Source: Pollenia angustigena
Lineage: Eukaryota > Arthropoda > Insecta > Diptera > Polleniidae
NCBI GenBank assembly: GCA_930367215.1
Contig: OV884056.1
Location: 233,359,127 to 233,423,126 of the forward strand
Length of the DNA stretch: 64,000 bases
Direction: 5' to 3'
The stretch's first letter is position 1. Every line of letters begins with the position of its first letter. The position numbers and the translations under genes are program-made. Shown here in pieces: positions 44,090 through 55,569 of the stretch. The notes under the pieces are model-generated. The model was not told the DNA's origin and did no database searches. It saw only the letters and a program-made list of their open reading frames with translations.

Positions 44090-45004
44090 TATTTGTATGA
44101 TATGGAAATAAAAGAAAACGAGTTTTCGGGTCTCTGAAAAAAATTGTTTTTGCTAGAAATCTTGGAAGTACATACTAAATTTCGTTGCAGTGCAAACGGG
44201 CTATTAGATAAATATAAGGGCAAATATATTGCCCTTAATAGTTTACATTATTGTTTATCAATTACTATTAAAAAAAAAACTATGAACTTTTAACCTTTTA
44301 AAGAAGTCATAACTACATGTAGATAGCTTAATACGAAGTAACATCCAATTACCCATTTTAAACATACAACTAAAGTAATTTTTTAAATATTTATTTACAA
44401 TACATTTGAATGACTTAAAGTCTTAATTCAATTCACACTGTTTCCAAGCCGTTGAATTCAACGTATGAATGCAATATATTGCAACTCCTTGTAAAACATT
44501 TAATTATGTTATATATCTTAATGCTAAAGAGGGTGTGGTTAAGTACATTTTAGTTCACCCCTTTTTTCCAAACACATTAAAAGAAAACTTTATTGTAAAT
44601 CTTTTTTTTGTTTTTTATTATTGTACAAAATAAACTAAGAGTATAAACAATATATGTATAAACTCTATACAAAATAAATTGTAGAAATACATTTATAAAG
44701 ATATATGTACTTATACTCGTATGATGTATGTATGTATGTATATAAAACATCATATATGGTAATAAGTATTAATATGAGTGTAGGTAAATGTTAAATGAAA
44801 CTAAACTCCTGTGCGGTGCACAACCAAAAAAAAAATCGGGCACAATGCATTTACTTATTTATTTTTCTTAGAAGAAATGAAACCTGGTAGAAACTATTAT
44901 CCCACATATAAGCAATTTTAAGTGGAATAACTTTAAGTTTCAAAGATGTATTTATTTAAGGGATACTCCTTTTATTTCCAAGTGACTTAACTTAATCATG
45001 TAGG
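44090..45004. other. AT-rich DNA with ATGT microsatellite
   Basis: (ATGT)n at about 44725-44742. No coding frame or element ends seen. Confidence 0.4.
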
Positions 45005-45670
45005 AGGTGGTCCAATCATAATGCACGATGTTAAGTGTGAGTCAAATTAAGTGACATTACAAACAAAATCATCGTCAGCGATGAGGCTCAAATTCACCCA
45101 GCGGAACGGAGAATCCACGAGTGATTGTTGCAAAGCCGATGCATCGACAAAGAGTGATTGCTTGGTGGGGTTTATGGGCTTTACTTCTTCAAAAATGAAG
45201 TCGACCAAGCAGTTACCGTGAATGGTGTTCGCTATAGCGAGATGATAACGGACTTCTTTTGGACAGAAATTGAGGATATTGACCTTGACGATACAAACGA
45301 AACAATGGCTCTTTTTCGCGAGAAATTTATAGGCTATATTATCTCACGTTGTGGCGTTGCCAAGATCATTTGATTTGACATCGTTGTTGAACTTCATTTC
45401 ATGGGGATATTTTAAAGAAAAAGTGTACGTCAATAAGCCAAAAACAATTCTAGAGCTTAAGGTTGAGATAATTCGGCATATTAACGACATTAAACCTCAA
45501 TTATGTTGCAGAGTCATTGAAATGGACCTTCGGATAGAGGTATGCCACCGAAGCCGTGACGAGCATTTGGCTGACATTTTGTTTCACACATAATTATCAT
45601 AGATCCTTCTATAATAATAACAAATATTTAGATAATTCTCTGGAAACTTTTATTTTTTACCACTCTTTAT
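45005..45670 (+). mobile_element. Mariner-type transposon, DD41D family 1, deleted copy
   Basis: Left end GGTGGTCCAATCATAATGC resembles the ends of the copies at 8281 and 48117. The right end is at a weak ACCACTCTTTA. It contains a broken transposase. Confidence 0.7.
45075..45593 (+). pseudogene. DD41D family 1 transposase, broken
   Basis: Frames contain ISDEAQIHPAERRIHE-like sequence (first aspartate region), then GLYFFKNEVDQAVTVNG and RYSEMITDFFWTEIEDIDLDD. A deletion removes the QQDGATCHT block with the second aspartate. The following ETMALFREKFIGYIISR and YFKEKVYVNKPKTI match the C-terminal half. At least two frameshifts. Confidence 0.8.
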
Positions 45671-48116
45671 TTAATAAAAACGAATAATTTTGCAGTAAGA
45701 CAAATTAAGTTTGGCCTTGGCAAATCTTTTGTACGACCCGCTATAAATTAGAATAAGAAAAATAAAAATTATAAAAAAAAATCTGAAAAATGCAATTGGT
45801 AACTTTAATCGGACATTTAGTTAAACAATGTTTTAAAGGTGTTAAATCAATTTATAATTCCATTTATGAATCCAAAACATGATGTATGTGACGTATGAGG
45901 AACACAGTAAACAAATTCTTGTTATATAAAACGCTTCAGAGAAAAAGCGCAGAATCATGTGCTTCAATAACAGAAAGTTTTAAAGCGAAAAAATTCTACA
46001 CACACACAAAGGTATAATAACGATGACAATTTTTTACTGAACTTTACTGCATTTTACTAAATTGCGTTCGCATACACAAAATACAGTAAATGAGAACACA
46101 AACTGAGAGCGTAAAGTAACAGTTCTTGTCTTAGAATTTACAAATTTTTACTGCAGAAATGTTTGCATTAAAATTTAGTAAAACAAAAAAACCTATGTTT
46201 TAAAAGATTAGCAAACAAAAAACATACAAATTGTGAAAAAATCGTTTAAAAAAAGAAGGGTCGAAAATGAAAATTAAACCGAAACAAAAAGTGAATAAAT
46301 ATTAATCATTTAAACTTGTTTTCGAAACGTTCATTTGGCTAAATACCAATTTTTGAAACTTTTTTTGTTATGTTAATTTTTGAGAGTTGTAAAAGTGTGA
46401 ATTATTTGGGTACTTAAGTAATCAATAGTAAATAAATTATTCATGTTCTTTAGAATACAATAACCCGCCACAAATAAGTAAAATGAAATTAAATAAAAAA
46501 CAAACTTATAATCTTTCATTTATATAAAATAATTTGTTTGAATTTTCCAAAAATATTTATGTTATAAAAAGTATTTTATCGAGTACCGATAAGAAAACGA
46601 GTAAAGTGATCAAAAGTGTAAACATTTTTCAACACTTTAATTATTTTCCATCAGCTGTTGCCTTTATTTTACAAATTTTGCGTTCGCGTACTTTTTGTGC
46701 GAGGAAATTTTTCTGTTTACTCATTTACTGCAGTTTACTGTAAAAGTTCTAAAACGCACCTTTTATTTGTGGTCAAGACCAAAAATTTGGCAGAATCAAC
46801 AACGCACAATTGTTTATGTTGTTTGATGTGGGGAAGAGTTTTAAACTTAATATAAATTTCCCACTGGCTGTATTTTCGTACATACATCAAGACTGACTCA
46901 TTTTGTACAAATACATATGTATAGTAATTTGATTTAATTGTAAGATACGTTTACCGCCGCAACAATAAGCAGAAGGGTAGCAGTAGCTGTAGCACATCAG
47001 AACTTAACAAATGGCTACCATTTGCATTAAAATATAAATTTTTGTTTCCATTGTTACTGCTAAAGCCGGTTGCTCCTTGTTTAAAATATTTTGTGTAACT
47101 TTAAATGTAAAACTAGTGACGTTTTGACCTTTTGCTGGAGAAGGAAGAGAAAATGTTTTCAAAATTCGCTTGGCTGGCTTTCTGGCTGTTACAATCCTTG
47201 TGTATTGGTGGCAGAGCTGCCAGACCCTGACCTCAAATTACGGGAATATAGTAGTTGAAAATTATAAAAAGTTTCATTTGGTGTTAGGAGTTCTTAACTC
47301 AAAAGATAGGATTTTCTGGGAAAATTTTTTAAAATATTATATTCGTTTATATTATTATTATTATATTGATCCTTCCTGTTTCTTGCAGTTGTGTTGCTCA
47401 CAGAATTGGGTTTATACTAAAGAACCTCCATTCATATATCTGCCAAAGCGTATTGCTTAGCATTTTCTTTAAAAGGACTTTGAATTAACAAAAATTGGGG
47501 TTGGTAGAATTAAGTATGGAAATTAAGTGCGAATTGCGAGCACGTAGTATATGGTGTTCTTGAGCAAATAAAATAAAATATAATTTTTTAATTATTGCAA
47601 ATTCTAAAGACGATCGATCATTCGGCGAAGGTGGACAACACAAGGATAAATTATTACAGCATCCGATTTGTTCTAATTTTTTTTTTTTTTTTTTTTTTTT
47701 TGTTTCAGTCATTAACAATGTAAATGATTTTAGCTTGGCTTTTTAGTGTGACGTCATTGACGCTGGGAAGAATATGGACAAAATTTAATTTAGCATCAAT
47801 GCTGAGTTTCGTGAGACTAAGTGGAATTAACTTCCTGGCACCAATTGGCAAAGGTTAATCATTTTAAAAGATGCATGTGGCAAATAACCTGCAATGAAAG
47901 CTCAAAAAAAATATAACTTTACTTTGAGGACTTTAAACAATATGTTACAAGATGAACTCTAAAAAAACTACGGTCATTTTTTAAATAAACGAATTAATTC
48001 CCGACATTAAAGAATTGGCTCAGGTTGTACCTTAAATGCTTTCAATGCCAATTAATTTTACAAAAGCAGAAACTTGCTATATTGTACGAAAGTATGTTAA
48101 TATGAATATACAAATA
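45671..48116. other. AT-rich DNA, no recognised genes
   Basis: AT-rich with poly-T at about 47677. TTTTACTGAACTTTACTGCA near 46030 has a weak inverted counterpart near 46720-46750 (CTGCAGTTTACTGTAAAAG), possibly a decayed MITE. The 96-codon frame at 47170 has no family resemblance. Confidence 0.35.
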
Positions 48117-48355
48117 AAGAGTGGTCCAACTTGAACGCACGATGTTAACTGTAAATAAAACAAAAAGATTTCACAGAATTATCGTAATATTTTTTATTAT
48201 TATAGAAGGATCTATTACAATTATTTGTGAAACAAAATATCGGTCAAATGCTCGCCACGGCTTCGGTGGCATACCTCTGTCCGATGGTCCATATTTTTAG
48301 AGACTCTAAGACATAATTGAGGTTGAATGTGCCGAATTACCTCATCCTTTAACAC

Positions 48356-49369
48356 AGCGTTTACATTTGACAGTACTGGCAAGACAGTAATAGTGCATTT
48401 ACACTTGTAATTTTCAAACTAGTTTACGATCGTAAACTACTTTCATAAACTATACCGTTTACATCAGCATTTTTGACAGTTAAGTTGTTTATCTTTGACA
48501 AGTTCTTAGCCCCAATAATAAAAAAAAAAACGTTGATGCACATTCATACGAACATAAAAACAAACCTTTTATTTCCGTTGTCCATCTAAAAGAAAATATG
48601 TAAAAAAACTAACATTTCTTATAAATTTAGAATTGTTTTAAACATTTTCTTTGTTTATTTTATTTTTCTTACTATTGTTTTGGCTTTTTTTTTACAGATA
48701 AAAGTAAATTCTTTTTACTTTATTTTTTTTATTTTTTAAGGAAATGTCAAATATCACCAGCATTGCCAGAACAAAATTTGAAAAACAGAGTTGCATTAAC
48801 AAAAACTGGTTGTTTGTAACTAATTTATCTCAAAAGCTAGTTACAAACGTGTTTATAATTTGTATGGATAAACAAGTTTCTCAAACTAGTTTATCATCAT
48901 AAACAACTTATAACCTGTTTATGGCGTAGGTGTAAATGCACTATAAGAAAATACATATTAGTTGCCAAAAACACTACTAACTGTCTTCGTGACGTAGGCG
49001 TCCAGACAGTAGTTAAGACAGTTCACTTTTAAAAATATGTCAAACGTGAATGTTGCAGCGCAAGTTCAGCTAAACGTATTTTGTATAAACTAAGCAAATT
49101 TAAAAAATAAGCTTAAAATAACTTTATTGTGTGAACAAATATAAAACTTAACTAAAATATAAAAAATCAAAGCAAAATATGTTTAATTTTTTTCTCTTTT
49201 GCTCACAAAACTTTAGATTACTGTTAGCAAATGCCAAACCACTGTCCAATTTTACTGTCTGCAAAATTTGCTAGACAGTAGACAAGTCAGTTGGAAAAGT
49301 GTGTATGTATTAGTGAAAAGCTTTGCATGTATTGCTACTGTCTTGCCAGTACTGGCAAATGTAAACGCT
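48356..49369. mobile_element. MITE with AGCGTTTACATTTG ends, inside mariner
   Basis: Left AGCGTTTACATTTGACAGTAC and right (inward) AGCGTTTACATTTGCCAGTAC continue in near-perfect inverted match through TGGCAAGACAGTA. No ORF. Family 1 mariner sequence resumes on both sides. It hosts a second MITE near its left end. Confidence 0.85.
48393..48941. mobile_element. TA-MITE nested in the MITE (549 bp)
   Basis: Ends GTGCATTTACACTTG and (inward) GTGCATTTACACCTACGC, flanked by TA (48391-48392, 48942-48943). Inner AAACTAGTTTA motifs fold into further hairpins. Confidence 0.85.
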
Positions 49370-49483
49370 AGGCAACTCTCGCATTGTTATTGGCTTATTG
49401 ACACTATTTCTTCTAAATATCCCCAAAGAAAGAAGCCCAATGTTGCCAAATCACATGATCGTGACGGCCAATTAACATACCCA

Positions 49484-49488
49484 CGACG
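49484..49488. repeat. 5-bp target-site duplication of the Transib (left)
   Basis: CGACG, repeated at 52682-52686. The related mariner at 8281 carries the empty site ACCCACGACGTGAG, which proves the duplication. GC-rich 5-bp duplications are characteristic of Transib. Confidence 0.95.
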
Positions 49489-49516
49489 CACACTGGGGAT
49501 TTCGCGGAAAAAAGTC
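49489..49516. promoter_or_regulatory. Transib left terminus, 12-spacer RSS-like
   Basis: Heptamer CACACTG (49489-49495), 12-bp spacer (49496-49507), nonamer-like AAAAAAGTC (49508-49516). The heptamer differs from the V(D)J heptamer CACAGTG at one base. This should be the transposase recognition and cleavage site. Confidence 0.8.
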
Positions 49517-50863
49517 AAATTGTCAACATAGTCTTCAAGCAATATGCAGTGATATGTTGCAATTTTAGACTAAATGGTACAATCAAATCAAACAGATTTA
49601 CTCCGATCTGACTGCCAGTTTTTTTTTATATCCGTCTCAAACTCAGAACTTGTGTGTTTTACCGAACCAACTTAATTTAAACCTAAGAATTTAAATACGA
49701 ATATTATTTTACTATGTGAGCTAACGTTTTTCTTTTTTTTTCTATTTAAAGTAGTATATTTCAGTATACTAAAATTGAAAAAAAAAATCTGCAGAGACTT
49801 AAGTTTTTTTTTTTTTTTGTATTTTTATGGACATATAACAAAAATCCCATTTTTCTCCAAACATTTGGACCTGGAAGTTTTTCTTTACTTTTCCTCAGTT
49901 TGAAATCACACCGAATACATTGTCTTATATCTGTTTTAACATTATTAATCAATTTCAAGTGCCACCAGGTGCCACCTCTCAAGTTTTTGCATTACACAGT
50001 ACAACATTTTTCAGCTGATTGATTCGGGACTCAATTCTGATAAGGCTCTTTTGTTTAACATAACTCGAGAACCACTAGTCGGATTTTGCTGAAAAAAATT
50101 TAGAAAAATCAAGAATTACAATTACTTTCATCTGTTTATATAACATTTTGCTACATAAGCAACAGTTTCGCAGTTATAAATAACTGTATGAAGAAAAAAA
50201 ATATTTTTTGGCCAAAAAATTTAAATTTTTTATTTTTAATTCATAAAAAATCCAAAACAGTAAAAAAAAGTTTCAAGTTTTATTACTTTCACGTAAAGTC
50301 GCATAACCTATGAAAAAATGAGACATAAATCATGAAAATCGATGAACGCGTTTCGCTTTTATTCACAATTAAGTGAAGGTATGCATTTCAAAAATTTGCT
50401 CGAGATATGCACAAAATTCTTTGCAAAAACATTTATGACTTTTTTTATGATTCTCAGAATTAAAAAAAAAAAAAGCAATAAACAAAAGGTTATTTGATTT
50501 TTATGATTGCGGTAGCAAAGTAATAAGCGGTAATAAATGTGCGTGGAAAATTGAAAGGAAAAAAGGTAAGTGCACTTTTTTAATTATTTGGGTTTTTTTC
50601 GTTGGTTACCTGCATGATTTTTTTACACAAATTGCACCCACATTTATGAGTGGTCATGTTTTAGAACGTTTCGAAAAATTTTAAACGCACACGAAACAGG
50701 TATATAGACTCCCTTAAAAGATGCGCGAATTCATAAGTACCTTTCAGTAAAATGTTGAAACTTACGTAGTATTTATATGATCGATTTTTGTCATTCAACA
50801 AGTGCTGGCGAACGCGAAATTATTTAATTATAACTGAAACTAAGGACCAAGAGTTTTACGGCA

Positions 50864-52280
50864 ATGGAAAGTTTTTCTATTTCTCATGGGGTTTTATGCT
50901 CGAAGCTTCTGGAATTTGACAAAGACAGAACAAAATTAAAACAGTTTTTGCAACAATTGCACGTTGGCTTAAACGATACTAGAGCATGTGAAATTTTGGA
51001 TACAATATATAAACACTTTTACTATAACTTCAAACAAAGATGGCAGGATTCTAACCGTACGAAGTCGCGATTTGAAAAAAAGAATGTAAATTGGCTTGAA
51101 GGCACATTTACAATTAAGTTTACTGAGGCTGAATGTTCTACCAGTTCTGCACTTGGTCGGCCCCGCAAATCGTTTGAGGAGTGCTGTGATCGCGCCAAAC
51201 GATACAAAAGGGATGAAGTACGTTCTATGTTTCCATGATCAGATGATCAAATTTCTGACTCTCATTTATATATGACATCAGTTGTACCACTAAAATTATC
51301 ATTGAGTGATGACATAAATAAATTAGTATGGAACAACAATAAACCTTCTTCCACACAATATTGTAGAACACTACAGTTTGCGTACGTTAAAGAGACACCT
51401 CAAGTTATACGAGAAGAAAAGAGAAGAGTCGATGAGGAGATATCTCAACTAAAAGAATTTGAGTTAACAGTAAATAATCGTAACTTTAAAGTTAAACATG
51501 AATTATATTTTACAATGATTGACGGCAAGACAGCACAATCAGTAACAGAGACACCAGCAGCATCTTCTTGTTTTATTTGTGGAGCAACAACATCCAAGAT
51601 GAATAAAATCGAAGAAGTTCAAGCTATGCCCGTAAATGAACAAGCACTGCAATTTGGTATGTCACCACTTCATGCGCGTATTAAGCTGATGGAGTGTCTT
51701 TTGCATGTAGCTTACAATCTTGAATTTAAACGTGGAAGAGTCGACTCAAATACTCGTCCGATAAGAGAAGCCCGAAAATGTTTGATAAAGCGTGAAATTA
51801 AAGAGAAAATTGGAATACAGGTTGATACTGTTAAACAAAATTTCCGAAATCACGGGTCTAGATGAAGACATAATCAAGAGGTTTTCAACAATTCTCGAAG
51901 CTATAACCATTACCGAGGCACTAGATCCGAAAAAATTTGGTGATTTTTGTCTGGAGACGGCAAAAAAGTTTGTTGCACTGTACGAGTGGTACAATATGCC
52001 ACCAACACTCCACAAAATTCTGATTCATGGAAAATATATAATTGAAAAGTGTATTTTTCCTGTAGGCTTATTATCCGAAGAGGCTCAGGAAAGTCGTAAC
52101 AAAGACTATAAAAAATATCGCCTTAGACACTCCAGAAAATGCAGTCGAATTGCCACGAACGAAGATATTATGCACCGAATGATGGTAACATCAGATCCCA
52201 TGATCTCACACTTGACTCCTTCATTTAGCCAGAAAAAGCATAGTGATATAAGCGACGAAGTTAAGGCTCTTTTAGAATAA
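50864..52280 (+). pseudogene. Transib (RAG1-like) transposase, internally deleted and frameshifted
   Basis: N-terminus MESFSISHGVLCSKLLEFD at 50864 and GRPRKSFEECCDRAKR match Transib starts. After a stop at 51236-51238 the frame resumes with SVVPLKL; roughly 280 residues usual at this point, including the first catalytic aspartate, are missing. FTMIDGK (D codon 51521-51523) supplies the second aspartate and CFICGAT the RAG1-like zinc pair. FGMSPLHARIKLMECLLH follows. A frameshift with small deletion near 51835 leads to ITGLDEDIIKRF, YMPPTLHKILIHG-like sequence and LSEEAQESRNKD. The glutamate at 52077-52079 corresponds to the third RAG1 catalytic residue. The usual full length is about 650-700 residues; about 430 remain. 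Confidence 0.92.
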
Positions 52281-52282
52281 TA

Positions 52283-52620
52283 AATTAAAAAGTAGATTTA
52301 AAATAAATAATAAATTAAAAATTAAAAAAATCATTTAAATTTTTTGTTAGTTAGGGCTTTTTACATTGTAGGTAACGATATACATTTGTCTAGCTTTCTT
52401 TATTTTGATTACTTTTGTATATAACTATATAAATAAAACTAAGTTTTTGATGAAATTAAAAATAGATTTAAAATAAATAATGAATTAAAAAAATCATTTA
52501 CATTTTTTTTGTTAGTTAGGGCTTTTTACATTGTAGGTAACGATATATATTTCTCTAACTTTCTTTATTTTGATTACTTTTGTGTATTACTATATAAATA
52601 AAACTAAATTTGTAATGAAA
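52283..52620. repeat. Tandem ~170-bp duplication in the Transib 3' region
   Basis: Two copies share GATTTAAAATAAATAATRAA, GTTAGTTAGGGCTTTTTAC, GTAGGTAACGATATA and CTTTATTTTGATTACTTTTG. GTTAGTTAGGGCTTTT and GTAACGATATA also occur in the foldback repeat at about 42150. Confidence 0.85.
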
Positions 52621-52642
52621 TCATTATATTTTTTGAAAAATA

Positions 52643-52681
52643 TACTTTTTTCCTCACCTCCATACAAAAATCCCCAGTGTG
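52643..52681. promoter_or_regulatory. Transib right terminus, 23-spacer RSS-like
   Basis: Read inward on the minus strand: heptamer CACACTG (52675-52681), 23-bp spacer (52652-52674), nonamer-like AAAAAAGTA (52643-52651). The heptamer and first seven spacer bases are identical to the left end. Confidence 0.8.
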
Positions 52682-53246
52682 CGACGTGAGATAACACGGT
52701 CATTGAATTTCTCGCGAAAAAGAGTCATTGTTTTCTTGGCTGTGTGGCAAGTGGTACCATCCTGTTGGAACCACATATTGTCCAGGTCCATGTCTTGAAT
52801 TTTTGGCTACAAGAAGTCCGCTATTATCTCGCTGTAGCGAACATCATTCACACTAACTGCTTGGGCGACCCCATTTTCCAAGAAGTAAGGCCCGACGACG
52901 CTGCTAGCTCATAAGCCACACCAAACAGTAACTTTTTGTGGTTGCATCGGCTTTTCAAAAATCACTCGTGAAATCTCATTGGCCCAACTGCTCTAATTCT
53001 GCTTTTTAACGAATCCACTAAGCCAAAAGTTAAAATCACGAAGTGCACGAAATATATTTTGATTTGATCATTCATTTTCGTAAAAGACTTCAACAATCTT
53101 AACGCGCTGTTCAATTGTAAACATCTCCATGGTAGAATTCGTCAAACACTTAAACAAAAAACTTTCAAATTATAAGTAGGGCAAAAGACTTGACGTAAAG
53201 GTGTGACTCACAATGAACCTCGTGCATTATGGTCGGACCACCCTAT

Positions 53247-54329
53247 ACAAATTTGTTAGATAAAATTCATCCACAAAAATAATCTGTTAAATATTAACCA
53301 GTAATAATACTATTTTGTTCAAAGGGATTACTTTAGAGTCTTTTTATTTTTAAAGGGGGTATTTTGGGAAATTTTGTTTTAAATTTAGGGAGGATGACAA
53401 TATGAGTCTTGCAGTTCTGATTGTTGCCTTATTCACCATTAAGTTTCAACTAGATATAGAACAATATACATACAAACAACTAAATAAAAATTTTTCTTGC
53501 AAGACTTTGTATTAAATATTTTTTGCATTTTGTTTCTATTTTGGTTTTTCTTATACTCGTAAGTTGGTGTGTTTCAGTATGGTTGTTAGTTATTTTTAGT
53601 AGTGTTTCTAAGTTTTTTTATTCGCAGCTATTAATTTTTTCCTTTTTTTGCATACAATAACAATTTAAATTTATTTTTAACATGCAAAGCCATGCAATGC
53701 CAGTAAACTTTAAGCCGTTAATATGTACTGTACTCATTGTTTTAGTGTTTTAGTCAGTCATTCAGTCACTATGCAAATGTTTACTACAATTTGTGTATAT
53801 GAAAGTGTATAAGTTTAGATATCTACTTCTTGGCTATATACAAACTTACATACATACATATGTATATCGTAAAACATAAAAACAAATTTTAGACGTAGAC
53901 TAATGTCTTTATTTTTAATAGCTTTCTATTTGCTTTTATTAGCATTTTCACAACTTTATTTAGGGTTTTTTTTTCTTCAGGGTGTGTTTTTTTGTTTTGT
54001 TTCTTTTTCCAGGCATTTATTTGCTTTATTTATATTATTTAGCCCCTTAAAAAGCACTTAAGTTTTGTTTGCAATTACACAAGTACAATCAAAGGATGTT
54101 AAGAACGCTGATCCTGGGGAAATGCATTCTCACCTTATATCCCAATAAAATACTATGAATATCCTTTTAAATTTTGACGCTTTCTTTTTTAATTTTGCAA
54201 AATTTCTTTAATATAAAACATTTTCCAAAACTTCTTAAATTTTAAGAAATTTTTTCAGTGATACTATTTTTATTTTATTTACAGCCTGGCATCCGAACAC
54301 GACCGCTATCGGCAGCTTGCATTTTCAAC
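53247..54329. other. AT-rich DNA, nothing recognised
   Basis: T-rich, no coding frame or terminal repeats. Confidence 0.4.
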
Positions 54330-54425
54330 AACGGACATAATGTCCATGAACATTATGACGCCTGTCTATGCGACATAAAGCCCATGGACATTATGTCGTT
54401 TTGGAAAACGTCATAATGCCCGCGG
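54330..54425. repeat. Iterated palindrome around CCATGGACATTATG, second locus
   Basis: Half-sites ACATAATGTCCATG, CCCATGGACATTATGTC and GTCATAATGCCCGCGGACATT match the array at 36726-36875. A further relic follows the MITE at about 54652-54700. Confidence 0.75.
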
Positions 54426-54434
54426 ACATTAAGA

Positions 54435-54651
54435 CCCGTTTTCACAACTTACCGATAGCTAAAGGTAAGATTTTATAGGCCGTATAAAAAGTGTTCCATT
54501 ATAACAACTTTACTTTAACCTACCAGGTAGCATTAACCTTAATCTACTTTATCGCTCACTTTAGGTTAAAGTAAAGTTTTAATAATGGAACACTTTTTAA
54601 CGGGCCATTTAAAGTCTACTTTAAGCTATCGGTAAGTTGTGAAAACGGGCC
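54435..54651. mobile_element. Palindromic MITE with CCCGTTTTCACAACTTACC ends
   Basis: The two arms are almost exact inverses: CCCGTTTTCACAACTTACCG, GATAGCT, AAAAAGTGTTCCATTAT, ACTTTACTTTAACCT. It interrupts the palindrome repeat, which continues after it. The copy at 6632 is an older relative. Confidence 0.85.
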
Positions 54652-54899
54652 TATGTCGTTTTTAATATGGATATTATGTGAAATATGAAGGCGTCATAAT
54701 GACCACATATAACAAAATGAAAAATGTAAGTGCATATAATTTTTCTCTTTAGAAAATGTGTTTCCTAATGCGTCATTTAAAGGTTACTGGTTCCATTTAT
54801 GCCAAGCGCTGAGACGCAGAGGTCAAAAGCTAAGTAGGTTTGGAAATTTAATTAAAAGAAATAAAGACTGTTGTAATTGGTACCGAGAAATCCTAAGTC

Positions 54900-55260
54900 T
54901 GCTATTGGTTGGCTTCGCTAACTTAAGCTTCTCTGCACTGCCAGCCTTCGGCCAGGCGAAAGGATTTTCTCTTCTATGGTATAACAAACACCGGCTTCGC
55001 CAACTAAAGCTTCTCTGCATAGCTGGCTTTCGGCCGGGCGCAAAGAATTTCTCCTCCATGGTATAACAAAAACCGACTTCGCTAACTAAATCTTCTCTGT
55101 ATAGCCGGCCTTCGGACGGGCGCAAGGATTTTCTCCTCTATGGTATAACAAAAAGCGGCTTCGCTAATTAAATCTTCTTTGTATAGCCGGCCTTCGGACG
55201 GGCGCAAGGATTTTCTCCTCGTTGGTATAACAAAAAGCGGCTTCGCTAAATAAAGCTTCT
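54900..55260. repeat. GC-rich ~80-bp minisatellite, five copies
   Basis: Tandem units with GCCGGCCTTCGGNCGGGCG, CAAGGATTTTCTCCTC and GGTATAACAAANNSCGGCTTCGC. Same family as 36990-37285. 55261-55569 has no recognised feature. Confidence 0.85.
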
Positions 55261-55569
55261 ATGCTTCTATGTTGGTAATCAAATTTATCTCGATCGGACT
55301 TTTCGGTTGGGCTCCACAAGGGTTTGAGTGGGAACATACACCGAAAAACACAAAAGTACCGTTATCTAAAAAACTTTACTTTTGAAAAAAAAAAATACAG
55401 CGTTTTTCGTGTTCAGGAGGTCAAAAGGAGGTTCTTGGTAATTTTTGGCTGTAAACCAGTGTAATAATTGTTGTCTATGATTTTGGCACTTTATGTCGTT
55501 AAATATTTGATTCAGTTAAATTACTGTGGAAGTTATTAAATACACAGAGCAACACGAAGAAAATAACAA

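Larger units (their letters stand above)
49489..52681 (+). mobile_element. Transib DNA transposon (3,193 bp), internally deleted
   Basis: 14-bp identical terminal repeats CACACTGGGGATTT, 5-bp CGACG duplication, and a transposase remnant with clear RAG1-core resemblance. About 1.3 kb of AT-rich non-coding DNA precedes the ORF. The 3' flank holds a ~170-bp tandem duplication. It lies inside a mariner, so it is younger than that insertion. Confidence 0.93.
49390..53130 (-). pseudogene. DD41D family 1 transposase, broken and split by Transib
   Basis: Start MEMFTIEQRVKIVEVF at 53130. Readable blocks are WLSGFVKKQN, VVGPYFLENGVAQAVSVNDV and DNMWFQQDGTTCHTAKKT with the second aspartate. The frame enters the Transib at VISR and resumes beyond it with RGYVNWPSRSCDLATLGFFLW. 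The third aspartate position reads glycine. The FSDEAH block is missing. The copy is dead. Confidence 0.8.
48117..53246 (-). mobile_element. Mariner-type transposon, DD41D family 1, carrying three nested insertions
   Basis: Ends AGTGGTCCAACTTGAACGC and (inward) GGTGGTCCGACCATAATGC match family 1. Only about 930 bp are mariner; the rest is a MITE-in-MITE (48356-49369) and a Transib (49489-52681). Minus-strand transposase remnants lie on both sides of the inserts. Confidence 0.85.

Noticed and set aside
47170..47460. 96-codon ORF as a host gene exon
   Set aside because: No recognisable domain, no clear splice or promoter context, and AT-rich low-complexity segments.
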